Positions 27,458 to 34,605 of a stretch of 39,394 nucleotides of DNA are shown here, in pieces. The stretch is from Archaeoglobus sp. JdFR-27. GTDB taxonomy: Archaea; Halobacteriota; Archaeoglobi; Archaeoglobales; Archaeoglobaceae. The notes beneath the pieces were generated by a model. The model was not told the DNA's origin. It saw only the letters and a program-made list of their open reading frames with translations, and did not search any database. Every line of letters starts with the position of its first letter. The stretch's first letter is position 1. Made by a program: the position numbers and the translations under genes. The stretch spans positions 1 to 39,394 of the forward strand of contig MTMO01000025.1 of the NCBI GenBank assembly GCA_002011235.1. Reading direction: 5' to 3'.

Positions 27458-28684
27458 ATGAGGGCTGTTGTAGCTGATTTCGGCTTAGCTAAGGCAGCGA
27501 TAACCCTAGCCCTATCTAAGATATCTAAAAGTGCTTTTTACGGACCTTTTTCTATTTTATCCTTCTATAGCGATTATCCAGAGCCTAAACTACCGGGTGA
27601 GAGGTGGGTTAAGATAAAGACAACTCTTTCAGGGATATGTGGCTCGGATCTGAGATTGATAATGCTGGAGGAAAGCTTCTATCTTTACCCTCTCACCTCT
27701 TTTCCACTCATACTTGGTCATGAGGTTGTTGGGAGAGTTGAAGAGGTTGGAAAGGGTGTTGATGGTATAGAAGAGGGTGAGAGGGTTGTCATCGATAATG
27801 TCCTTCCTTGCAAAGTGAGGGGATTAGAGGAATGTCCGGCTTGCAGAGAAGGTAGATATTCGATTTGTTACAACTTTGATCGAGGAGCGATCTCGCCTGG
27901 AATCTTTACGGGCTACTGCAGAGACACGGGAGGTGGATGGAGTGATTACTTTGTCGCCCATCAACATCAGCTGATAAAGGTTCCAGATGGTTTGAGTGAC
28001 GAAAAGGCTGTTTTTGCAGAACCGTTTGCGATATGCCTCCATGCAGTCTTAAAGTCTTTTCCCAAAGAGGATGATATTGTCGCCATCATTGGATGTGGAA
28101 TGATGGGAATTGGGATTGCTGCAGCTCTGAGGGCTTTGGGGTTTAGAGGTGAAATTGTAGGAATAGACGTGAGCAAGTTCCAGACGGAAATGGCAAAGAA
28201 GTTTGGGGTGGGCAAAACGATATGTTTAGAGAGAGGAGAGAGAGCGATTGAGGGAGTAGCAGAGTTTACTGGAGCCAGAGTATATTATCCACCTCGAGAA
28301 AAGCCAATGTTTGTTGGTAGAGGTGTCGACATCGTTTTTGAGTGTGTAGGAAAATCTCAGACAGTGGACGACTCTTTGAGAATTGTGAGACCAGGGGGCA
28401 AAGTAATTCTATTAGGCACTGCTGGAAAGCTTGCTGGAGTTGACTTCGCACCTGTTTTCTCAAAGGAGATTGAAATAAAAGGAGTCTTTGGATCCGGACT
28501 GGAAAAGATTAATGGAAAAAGGAGGGCTTTTGAGTTGGCTATAGAGCTATTTCAGAAAGAGGTTGATCTCTCTCCTTTACTGACCCATAAGTTCCCAATT
28601 GAGAAATATAAGGAAGCGCTTTGGACGGCAATGAACAAGAATAAATCGAAAGCTGTGAAGGTCGCTTTTTCTTTTGAGAATTGA
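27458..28684 (+). CDS. Zinc-dependent medium-chain alcohol dehydrogenase
   Basis: A 408-residue MDR-family oxidoreductase. Catalytic zinc ligands appear as Cys61 (GICGSDL) and His88-Glu89 (LGHEVVG). A structural-zinc lobe has Cys118, 126, 129 and 137. The NAD(P) fold has IIGCGMMGIG near 211. It is longer than standard because of an N-terminal extension (ALSKISKSAFYGPFSIL) and an insertion around 245-275. The substrate is unknown; a sugar- or secondary-alcohol type is possible. It follows the TPP enzyme by 24 bases, which contain a GGTTTGAAGTTTGA tandem, so the two are probably one operon. Confidence 0.85.
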   Translation: MRAVVADFGLAKAAITLALSKISKSAFYGPFSILSFYSDYPEPKLPGERWVKIKTTLSGICGSDLRLIMLEESFYLYPLTSFPLILGHEVVGRVEEVGKGVDGIEEGERVVIDNVLPCKVRGLEECPACREGRYSICYNFDRGAISPGIFTGYCRDTGGGWSDYFVAHQHQLIKVPDGLSDEKAVFAEPFAICLHAVLKSFPKEDDIVAIIGCGMMGIGIAAALRALGFRGEIVGIDVSKFQTEMAKKFGVGKTICLERGERAIEGVAEFTGARVYYPPREKPMFVGRGVDIVFECVGKSQTVDDSLRIVRPGGKVILLGTAGKLAGVDFAPVFSKEIEIKGVFGSGLEKINGKRRAFELAIELFQKEVDLSPLLTHKFPIEKYKEALWTAMNKNKSKAVKVAFSFEN

Positions 28685-28746
28685 ATTAGCAGCTAAGTTA
28701 TTATTGACTATAAATGAGAGTTAAATGAATTTGAGAGTTTAATGGC

Positions 28747-28777
28747 CTTTATATTCTAAGTGCGGAAGAATATAAAG
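28747..28777. terminator. Perfect 11-bp inverted repeat between convergent genes
   Basis: CTTTATATTCT and AGAATATAAAG are exact reverse complements separated by nine bases. They sit between the convergent alcohol dehydrogenase and 3-hydroxyacyl-CoA dehydrogenase genes. It may be a bidirectional 3' end or a protein site; archaeal terminators usually rely on T-runs instead. Confidence 0.45.
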
Positions 28778-28945
28778 TAAATATGAGGGTATGAGGGCAA
28801 AGGACAAAGCAGACGATATCGCACAATCCCAATTACCTTTTTCTTTAATTCTTTAATATTCATCAAAAAGTCTTGAAACAGTTACCTATTCAGAAAGACA
28901 CCCTTATCTACTAGCCGCACCCGACAAACTGCTGGATTCCTAAGC

Positions 28946-30061
28946 TCACCTCTCCGAAACAGCCTTGAGCTTTTCTGCAGGCTTATAGATTTCAGCTCCC
29001 CTCTCCCGGTAGAGTTTTTCCAGTACCTCAAGAATTGTCTGGTATCCGAGCATCTCTGCAACTTCAAAAACACCTAAAGATGAGCCTGTTGCCAGTTTGT
29101 ATGCATCGTTTATTGTCTCTTTATCGGCAATCCCTTCCTCAAGCTCAAGAAAAGCCTCATTCACCACGGCAGAAATTATAGGGGTTATATCACAAGGAGT
29201 TACCTCTGGAATCATCGCTTTTCCTTCAATCCATCTGTAGAAGCCCCCTCCTGACTTTTTTCCAAGCTTCCTCCATTCAAGCATCTTTTCGAGGAAAAAT
29301 GCCAACCCTTTAGGGAGATCGAATTTTTCACCGTAAGCATCTCTAAAGCTGTTGAGAACATCCATCACGACATCTATGCCTATTAAATCGAGTAGTTCGA
29401 AAAAGCCATAGGGTGAGCCTAATGCTTTCAAGGCAGCATCGATCTCTTCAGGGCGAGCATGCATCAGCTCCCAAGCACCAGCAACTCCTGCAACACCGAG
29501 AAATCTGTTGAATATGTGCCCTCTACACTCCTTTTTAAGCAGTACGGGCTCCTTACCTATTTCTCTCGCAATCTCAATCGCTTTTCCAATCGCATCCTTT
29601 GAGGCTAACTCGCCCGCAATTTCGACTATTCTCATGAGAATAGGGGGATTTGAGAAGTGGAATAGGACCAGTCTTTCGGGCTTTTTTAGACTAATAGCAA
29701 CCTCTGATGGTTTGAAGGATGATGTGTTCGTTGCGAGTACGCAATCATCACTCACCAAACTCTCGATTTCGCTCATAAGTTCTATTTTCAACTCAAGTTT
29801 TTCGGGTATGGCTTCAACTACGAAACTACACTCCTTAATATCTCTGAGGTTTGTCGTGTACTTTATCTTAGAAGATATCTCACCCCTCTTTTTCAATCCT
29901 GCTTGCTTAATCTGTTCAAAATCCTCACCTTCATGCCTTTTTCTCGCTTTCTTCAATGCATCTTCCACTACATCAACTAAAACGACATCGTAGCCAGCAT
30001 TAGCGAGCAAGGCAGCTATCGCGGTCCCCATCGTTCCGGCTCCAATTACTCCTGTTTTCAT
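28946..30061 (-). CDS. 3-Hydroxyacyl-CoA dehydrogenase
   Basis: A 371-residue NAD-dependent dehydrogenase of beta-oxidation type. It has an N-terminal GVIGAGTMGTAIA (4-16) with Asp30 for NAD, LATNTSSFKPSE (109-120), the catalytic His135 in LVLFHFSNPP and Glu147 in RIVEI. The C-terminal helical domains occur twice in short form, with GKKSGGGFYRW. The His motif reads HFSNPP rather than the common HFFNP. It acts in fatty-acid or aromatic acyl-CoA degradation, which Archaeoglobales carry out. No hydratase domain is fused. It is convergent with the TPP enzyme/alcohol dehydrogenase pair. Confidence 0.9.
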   Translation of the reverse strand: MKTGVIGAGTMGTAIAALLANAGYDVVLVDVVEDALKKARKRHEGEDFEQIKQAGLKKRGEISSKIKYTTNLRDIKECSFVVEAIPEKLELKIELMSEIESLVSDDCVLATNTSSFKPSEVAISLKKPERLVLFHFSNPPILMRIVEIAGELASKDAIGKAIEIAREIGKEPVLLKKECRGHIFNRFLGVAGVAGAWELMHARPEEIDAALKALGSPYGFFELLDLIGIDVVMDVLNSFRDAYGEKFDLPKGLAFFLEKMLEWRKLGKKSGGGFYRWIEGKAMIPEVTPCDITPIISAVVNEAFLELEEGIADKETINDAYKLATGSSLGVFEVAEMLGYQTILEVLEKLYRERGAEIYKPAEKLKAVSER

Positions 30062-30537
30062 ACAAAACCTCCAAGAAATTTCTAAAATTTAATACCTTGC
30101 TAAATATCTTTTTAAAATTTTATAATTTTTGCCCTTTTTAATTCGGTGTTATTTTTTATAATTTTAAACTATCAAAAATCTAAAATTAGAAATTTAGGAT
30201 CCAGTCAGCATAGTTGGATTGAACTTCTCGTTAGTAACTGTGTTGAGTGGCCCCTAAGAAAAGTTGCTGAACAAAAAGCATCTCGCTAGATGATCGAATC
30301 TGGTGTAACGTGTAAAACATGTAACTCACATCTATACTTTTCTGTATCTTCCTTATCGTATCTTCCTTATCCATCCCTACGTTATTTCTAAATTTAGAAA
30401 ACATAATTTGTTCTTGATCATCCGTTTTACTCAAATCCAAGCGATTAACAAACAACAGACTAAAACCCAACAAAGCATCGCAAATCGTGTAAAGCATTTA
30501 ACCGAAAAATCTTAATTTCAACCAACAAACAGAGAGT
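30062..30537. other. Divergent intergenic region
   Basis: No supported gene is seen. An 88-codon minus-strand frame (30231-30497) lacks a ribosome site and recognisable motifs. A duplicated TATCTTCCTTATC lies near 30345-30372. The region should hold promoters for the two flanking divergent genes. Confidence 0.35.
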
Positions 30538-31071
30538 ATGGAAAAAAGCGATAAGCTTGGGGCTGAAAAATTAGATAAGATGAGATTGCCGAAGTTAAAC
30601 GAGGTTTTGGAGAGATACCCTCTTCTCAAAAATTATGAAATAAGAAGACTCAATCCTACTGAACTCAGGCCTGATGTAAGAACGAGATGGAAATGTATGT
30701 TTGGATGCGACTATTATGGAAAAAGAAAGTCCTGCCCACCTTTCGTTCCTGAAATAGATGAAGCAGAAAAATTTTTAAAAAGTTACAGTTCAGCAATCCT
30801 GTTTTTGGTCAGATTTGAGGATTACGATGAATACATGGACACGAAAAAACAAATCCAAAGTTTTCTTGTAGAGCTTGAAGGGAAACTCGTCAAGGAGTAT
30901 CCCATGGTCTTCACGCTCTTCCCAGGAGGATGCGATCTTTGCGATGAATGCGCGCCCAATTACGAAAAATGCCAAGCTAGGCCGACGGTTTCATCTGTGG
31001 GAATAAGGATCTCAGATTTGGGTGTTGAGCTCGGGGATAAATGGCTTGTAAGTATGATTTTACTTGAATAG
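30538..31071 (+). CDS. DUF2284 predicted metal-binding protein
   Basis: A 177-residue cysteine-rich protein of the DUF2284 family. The N-terminal block is WKCMFGCDYYGKRKSCPPF, with three Cys. The C-terminal block is GGCDLCDECAPNYEKC, with four Cys ahead of RPTVSSVGI. The two clusters suggest an Fe-S or zinc site; no reaction is established. The first 20 residues (SDKLGAEKLDK) look like a disordered extension, so a start at the internal ATG (MRLPKLNE) is possible. Its 3' end lies 18 bases from the tRNA-Gly, which is read convergently. Confidence 0.85.
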   Translation: MEKSDKLGAEKLDKMRLPKLNEVLERYPLLKNYEIRRLNPTELRPDVRTRWKCMFGCDYYGKRKSCPPFVPEIDEAEKFLKSYSSAILFLVRFEDYDEYMDTKKQIQSFLVELEGKLVKEYPMVFTLFPGGCDLCDECAPNYEKCQARPTVSSVGIRISDLGVELGDKWLVSMILLE

Positions 31072-31310
31072 ACTTGAATAAAAAATCGATGCGGCCGCCG
31101 GGATTTGAACCCGGGTTAGAGGCTCGGGAAGCCCCTGTCCTGCCGCTAGACTACGACCGCTTGTGATTGTTTTACCTTCATTCTGCATATAATAATTTCC
31201 GTTATTTAAATTGCCATTCACGATACTTTCAATAATGTTTTCTAACCTCTTAAGTCTTTCTTCAATATCCTTCCCGATTCTTGTTGCAAACTGCTAGTAG
31301 TCCGCTCCAA
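31060..31310 (-). pseudogene. Possible SSV-type integrase N-terminal remnant overlapping tRNA-Gly
   Basis: Upstream of the tRNA on the same strand, 77 codons (31293-31060) are open, giving FATRIGKDIEERLKRLENII followed by a polar linker, then continuing in frame through the whole tRNA (ending ...TRVQIPAAASIF). A further piece, LERTTSS from TTG 31310, lies in another frame with one shift, behind a TATA-like TATATAAATAAAT. A charged helix of this kind followed by tRNA-encoded residues is how partitioned archaeal integrases look, as I recall the family. No catalytic C-terminal half was found in the window. This is inference from pattern, not a confirmed homology. Confidence 0.4.
31090..31160 (-). 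tRNA. tRNA-Gly (anticodon CCC)
   Basis: On the minus strand the full cloverleaf folds. The acceptor GCGGUCG pairs with CGGCCGC (one U-G). The D stem is GUCU/GGAC. The anticodon stem GGGGC/GCCUC holds loop UUCCCGA, anticodon CCC. The T arm is CCGGG-UUCAAAU-CCCGG. It is intronless with discriminator A, and CCA is not encoded. A T-run (ATTTTTTA) follows as terminator. An open frame overlaps it completely. Confidence 0.96.
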
Positions 31311-31358
31311 GAAAATTTTAAATTTATTTATATAGTTAGATGATATTATCTCATAAAG

Positions 31359-31508
31359 TTATTTGAAAATATTGCGAATCCCTACTAGCAAGAACACGGC
31401 TCCGATTAATAAGGCTACCTGCCCACCTTGATTCCAAATATCTCTAAAGCCTGCATAAATCAATACAACTCCAATAATTAGATAGGCTAAGGTTCCATCT
31501 CTACCCAT
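31359..31508 (-). CDS. Two-helix membrane peptide, 49 residues
   Basis: ATG at 31508 opens a 49-codon frame ending TAA at 31359-31361. The peptide has two hydrophobic helices (about 7-20 and 30-44) joined by FRDIWNQGGQ, with basic ends (MGRDG..., ...IRNIFK). Both ends are likely cytosolic. It starts ten bases after the stop of the PD-(D/E)XK-like gene behind TGTGATATC, so it should share its transcript. The function is unknown; it could be an effector or immunity membrane component of the nuclease array. Confidence 0.6.
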   Translation of the reverse strand: MGRDGTLAYLIIGVVLIYAGFRDIWNQGGQVALLIGAVFLLVGIRNIFK

Positions 31509-31518
31509 GATATCACAT

Positions 31519-32409
31519 TCAGTACTTTATTCTTATTTCTCTACTTTTTCCTTTTCTTTTAATCATTCCTCGTAAAATGACGACTTTAACTCCAAGCTTT
31601 TCTAGCATATCTCTGTATTTCCGAACATCTACCTTGAATCCTACATCTAAAATAACGGCGACTAATTCATCCAATTGTTCGGAATACTCCATTGCCTGTC
31701 CTACCAATTCCTGTAACTTTTTTCTTTTGTCTGCAATTTTTAACTCAATCCCGTAATTATCATTAATTACTATATCGATCCTATTTCCACCCACTCTAAC
31801 CTGCCTTTCTATTCTGTAATCTCTGAAAAATGGATTGTTCTTAAAGTACCCCTTAAGATAATTGAAAAGCTGTTTTTCAAAATCTTCTTCACTTTTAACG
31901 ACTTCTGGCTCGAATTCTTTTATCAGTTCCAGTATTTCCTCAAATGGTCCACCTACATCTCCTGTAACACTTTCTAGTTTTTCTTCTCTTTCTTTATATA
32001 ACTCTTCAGAAACATGTTCCTCTTCTTCTGATTCCTCATATAATTGTCTCTCTATTTCTTCAAGTTCCTCAATTACGTCCTTGAATTTTATTTTGTATCT
32101 TTTAGCATAATCTACTATGTCATCCAGTGAGACCACTAGCATCTTGTCAACCAAATCAGACTTCTTTCTTATCTCCACCTTTCTTTCAGAAAATGGGTCT
32201 AACGGGTCTGTTTCGTAATAATAGGTTGGAATTCCCTCGATTTTACATATCTTCTTAAGGTCATCCATTTTAAATCTCATTAAAAGCTCGATTTTAGCTT
32301 TTCTGACTGCCTGCCGGTATTTGATTTCTCTGGCCGCAGCACTGGCTGCAGCACCCAGTACCTCTTTCGTTTTACTTCCCGCTTTTTTTAGAGCATCAAA
32401 GAAGCCCAT
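31519..32409 (-). CDS. PD-(D/E)XK nuclease-like protein with coiled-coil N-terminal half
   Basis: A 296-residue protein. Residues 1-60 are helical and Ala/Lys-rich. A charged linker/coiled coil (about 95-150, Glu-rich) follows. The C-terminal domain has a complete restriction-like core: RQVRVGGNRIDIVI with Asp212, GIELKIADK with Glu222 and Lys224, and QAMEY (Gln238, Tyr242), the accessory motif common in Holliday-junction resolvases, Vsr-like and defence nucleases. ATG 32409 is chosen because GGGTGA precedes it; GTG 32418 would add three residues. It lies between an HNH gene and a membrane peptide on the same strand. The DNA or RNA target is unknown. Confidence 0.75.
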   Translation of the reverse strand: MGFFDALKKAGSKTKEVLGAAASAAAREIKYRQAVRKAKIELLMRFKMDDLKKICKIEGIPTYYYETDPLDPFSERKVEIRKKSDLVDKMLVVSLDDIVDYAKRYKIKFKDVIEELEEIERQLYEESEEEEHVSEELYKEREEKLESVTGDVGGPFEEILELIKEFEPEVVKSEEDFEKQLFNYLKGYFKNNPFFRDYRIERQVRVGGNRIDIVINDNYGIELKIADKRKKLQELVGQAMEYSEQLDELVAVILDVGFKVDVRKYRDMLEKLGVKVVILRGMIKRKGKSREIRIKY

Positions 32410-32424
32410 ATGGCTCACCCTTAT

Positions 32425-32844
32425 TTAAAACAAATCAAACCCGAATTCATCTTTTTTCTTTCTCTTTTTTCTTTTGCTTTTCTTTCCACCACCAAAGATG
32501 TCTGGCACATCTAAGGCAAATTCATCTTTCTTCTTTCTACCTCTTTTGCTACTTGATACACTGAGTCCAAATACGTTTTTTTCTTTCTTCTTAGTTCTTG
32601 CAATTTTCTTTTTGTCTTCTTTCGTCTTTATATGGTGACAGTCTGGACACAAAGCCTGTAAATTTCTAATAGAATTGGTGCCACCTAAAGCCAACGGTTT
32701 TTTATGGTCTAGGTGATATCTTCCCGGTCTCAATATTTTGCCACACCTTGCACATTTCCATTTTTGTTTTTCTAAGAGTTTATCTTCGTCGGCTTTGGAA
32801 ATGTACTTTCTTCTTTTCTTTTCCTCACCAAAAATGTCAAACAT
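32425..32844 (-). CDS. HNH endonuclease with repeated basic/acidic C-terminal tail
   Basis: A 139-residue protein. The HNH core (about 20-75) carries zinc ligands Cys31, Cys34, Cys66 and Cys69, catalytic YHLDHKKPLALGG with His44/Asp46/His47, Asn61 and His70-His71. The C-terminal 60 residues are very Lys-rich and repeat KKKDEF (twice) and DIFG (also at the N-terminus, FDIFGEE), ending EFGFDLF. These look like short linear docking motifs on a basic DNA-binding tail. A GGTGA site lies seven bases upstream. It precedes the PD-(D/E)XK-like gene by 15 bases. A role in element mobility or defence is inferred. Confidence 0.85.
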   Translation of the reverse strand: MFDIFGEEKKRRKYISKADEDKLLEKQKWKCARCGKILRPGRYHLDHKKPLALGGTNSIRNLQALCPDCHHIKTKEDKKKIARTKKKEKNVFGLSVSSSKRGRKKKDEFALDVPDIFGGGKKSKRKKRKKKDEFGFDLF

Positions 32845-32877
32845 TTAAATCACCTATACAAATAAAACATCTTTTTT

Positions 32878-32895
32878 TCTTTTATAAAGATTTCT
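32878..32895 (-). promoter_or_regulatory. BRE/TATA-like promoter of the HNH gene
   Basis: The minus strand reads AGAAATCTTTATAAAAG, a purine-rich BRE followed by a TATA box, about 40 bases before the HNH start. This suggests that the HNH, PD-(D/E)XK-like and membrane-peptide genes can be transcribed apart from the PIN pair. Confidence 0.5.
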
Positions 32896-32958
32896 TTTCT
32901 CCAATTCAAAAACGCAATTAAGATTTATTTGACAATCTAGAATATACCTCCATTCGAT

Positions 32959-33561
32959 TTAATTCTCGTATTTTTGACTAATTTCTCTCAGCAACGTTTT
33001 TGGACTTAAAATGCTCAATCCGAATTGGTTTTTTGAACCCCTCATTTTCCTAGCTAATCTCTCGTCTCTCGTGACAAAGTAATCAATTTCATTAAATATT
33101 GCAGTAGTAAGCAAAATGGCATCATGAGTTCTTATACCTCGTATTAGAACGAGGTGACTTAAAATCTCTAAGTCGAAAACGTCATCAAGTATTTCAACAA
33201 ATAAAAACAATTCATCAAATCTTTCCATGATTCCTTTATAAATCCCGTAAGCTTCTTCTTCATTTAGTTTTTCTTTCTCTCTTATACCTAATCTATTCCA
33301 AGTGACAGTTGGAAAGCCCTTCATATACAATTTTAGATTTATTGCATCGTCGTATATTACTGAAAAGATTTCTCCAATAGCCAGCTGAGAAGTGTATTTT
33401 TCTAATTTAAGCGATTGAAGCCTCTCAATAAGATTATACGAAAAACCTAAATTCCTATATCTCTCAGACAATACCGAATCTTCTTCTAAATCTATTGATG
33501 TACGTCTCTTTTTAACGAGAATCCAATCTGCTATGACATTGGCGTCAAGAAACATTCTCAT
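32959..33561 (-). CDS. PIN-domain ribonuclease-like protein
   Basis: A 200-residue PIN-fold protein with the four acidic positions visible: Asp6 (MFLDANVI), Glu64 (AIGEIFS), Asp147 (RTHDAILL) and Asp166 (VTRDERLA). PIN proteins are Mg-dependent ribonucleases, most often VapC toxins. This one is longer than a typical VapC (about 130-140) because of a helical insertion (about 20-55 and 75-120). No VapB-like antitoxin is adjacent. Instead a 54-residue very basic protein ends one base before its ATG, an arrangement that could form a two-gene unit. Confidence 0.85.
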   Translation of the reverse strand: MRMFLDANVIADWILVKKRRTSIDLEEDSVLSERYRNLGFSYNLIERLQSLKLEKYTSQLAIGEIFSVIYDDAINLKLYMKGFPTVTWNRLGIREKEKLNEEEAYGIYKGIMERFDELFLFVEILDDVFDLEILSHLVLIRGIRTHDAILLTTAIFNEIDYFVTRDERLARKMRGSKNQFGLSILSPKTLLREISQKYEN

Positions 33562-33562
33562 T

Positions 33563-33727
33563 TTAAAGCAAGTCCCAAATAGACTTTTTAGCCCTCTTTT
33601 TCTTAGGTGGATGCCATAATCCTTTGATCTGCCCTCTCCTCCCGCTTTTTGTCGTCTTCTGCCTTACTGTATAGTATTTACCCGTAACGGGATTATGAAT
33701 TCTTTTCTTCCTTTTTTTGGATGGCAT
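33563..33727 (-). CDS. Small highly basic protein, 54 residues
   Basis: ATG at 33727 opens a 54-codon frame ending TAA at 33563-33565, one base before the PIN ATG. The peptide is rich in Lys/Arg (MPSKKRKKR..., SGRRGQIKG, PPKKKRAKK), with a central HNPVTGKYYTVRQKTT that looks like a short beta hairpin, and ends SIWDLL. It probably binds nucleic acid or the PIN protein; if the PIN protein is a toxin, this could be its partner, although known antitoxins are usually acidic or neutral. The base composition and tight junction support coding. Confidence 0.6.
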   Translation of the reverse strand: MPSKKRKKRIHNPVTGKYYTVRQKTTKSGRRGQIKGLWHPPKKKRAKKSIWDLL

Positions 33728-33822
33728 ACATTTGATTCTATTTCAAAATTTAAAAAATTTTACCATCCTTAAATAAAAGAGTATTCTTAATATCTCACTT
33801 AATAAATTTTTGAGTTTTAATT

Positions 33823-34514
33823 CTAAACAGAAATCCTTGGAGTATATGCCCTTTCAAGCTCTTTGAACCCCTTTCTGTTTACCAGATGTATGTTAATCCT
33901 GTTATCATCAGTAAGCACCTTAACGAGCGAAGAATACCATTCAAAATCGAATTTTTCAGGAACTTTGTCCGACACGATCAGTATGTCGAGATCGGAAGAG
34001 AGGGTGTGCTCTCCTCTTGCATAGCTGCCGACTATGAAAACCTCGCAATCATCGAAGATTTTTATTGCTTTTTCTTTAATTTCTTTTGCTATCTCCACTG
34101 CTTTGCTGAAAAACTCCTCATTTTTGTCGAGCATTTTGTAATAGGTTCGATAGAGCTCATCACTCCCAATGCTTACCATCTCAAGAAACTCCTTTGCAAG
34201 CTTCAGACTCTTCTCAGCGATCGTATCGCTGTACTCGATATCCAAATATCTGGAGGCTATGTACGATAGCTCAATCTCTCTGAAAGTGTCGAGATTCTGT
34301 TTGTAGAAATTGATTAGCTTGTCGTCTTTACTTAACTCGAAAAGGGATTTTAAGCTGTGTATTTTCGGGAAATCCCCGTATCTCTTTCCTATTAGATACT
34401 TTAAGGTAAGTTGAAAGAACTGCTCGACAAAGAACATCGTAAAATTAAACTCTCTGCTTTAAAACTCTCTTCAGCTTTCTTCAGGAATTTCATGGCGTTC
34501 TTTATTTGTTTCAT
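33823..34514 (-). pseudogene. Frameshifted HEPN-nucleotidyltransferase (MNT) fusion
   Basis: The main frame (33823-34437) gives a HEPN-like helical region starting FFVEQFFQLTLKYLIGKRYG and a C-terminal minimal nucleotidyltransferase with VGSYARGEHTLSSDLDILIV (Gly137, Ser138, Asp149, Asp151). The start is truncated. Upstream, another frame from ATG 34514 or 34493 encodes MKQIKNAMKFLKKAEESFKA, the normal first helix of a HEPN domain, and joins to REFNFTMFFVEQF with a single shift near 34455. So the gene is probably broken, or starts internally at 34437. HEPN/MNT pairs act as toxin-antitoxin systems in which the MNT AMPylates the HEPN RNase; here they are in one chain. The third acidic residue seems missing (INIHLV). 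Confidence 0.7.
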
Positions 34515-34553
34515 TTTTTATGATTTAACTTTTTTTGAGTATTTGTTATAAAC

Positions 34554-34604
34554 TTTCCCTCTAATAGGGAAAAATTTTTTAAAAAGTTTCCCTCCAATTG
34601 GTAA
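34554..34604 (+). promoter_or_regulatory. Palindromic operator-like sites around a TATA box
   Basis: TTTCCCTCTAATAGGGAAA (34554-34572) is an inverted repeat with seven-base arms. A related TTTCCCTCCAATTGGTAA lies at 34587-34604. Between them is TTTTTTAAAAAG, a TATA-like element about 25-30 bases ahead of the GTG start at 34606. The likely transcript is leaderless with a repressor site on each side of the TATA. Confidence 0.55.
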
Positions 34605-34605
34605 T

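Noticed and set aside
30231-30497. 88-codon minus-strand frame as a gene
   Set aside because: It has no ribosome site, no recognisable motif and a composition like its AT-rich surroundings. It lies in a divergent promoter region and contains a TATCTTCCTTATC duplication.
33563-33727. Ribosomal protein call for the tiny basic protein
   Set aside because: The composition is ribosomal-like, but the sequence matches no ribosomal protein I recognise and the context is PIN/HNH nucleases.
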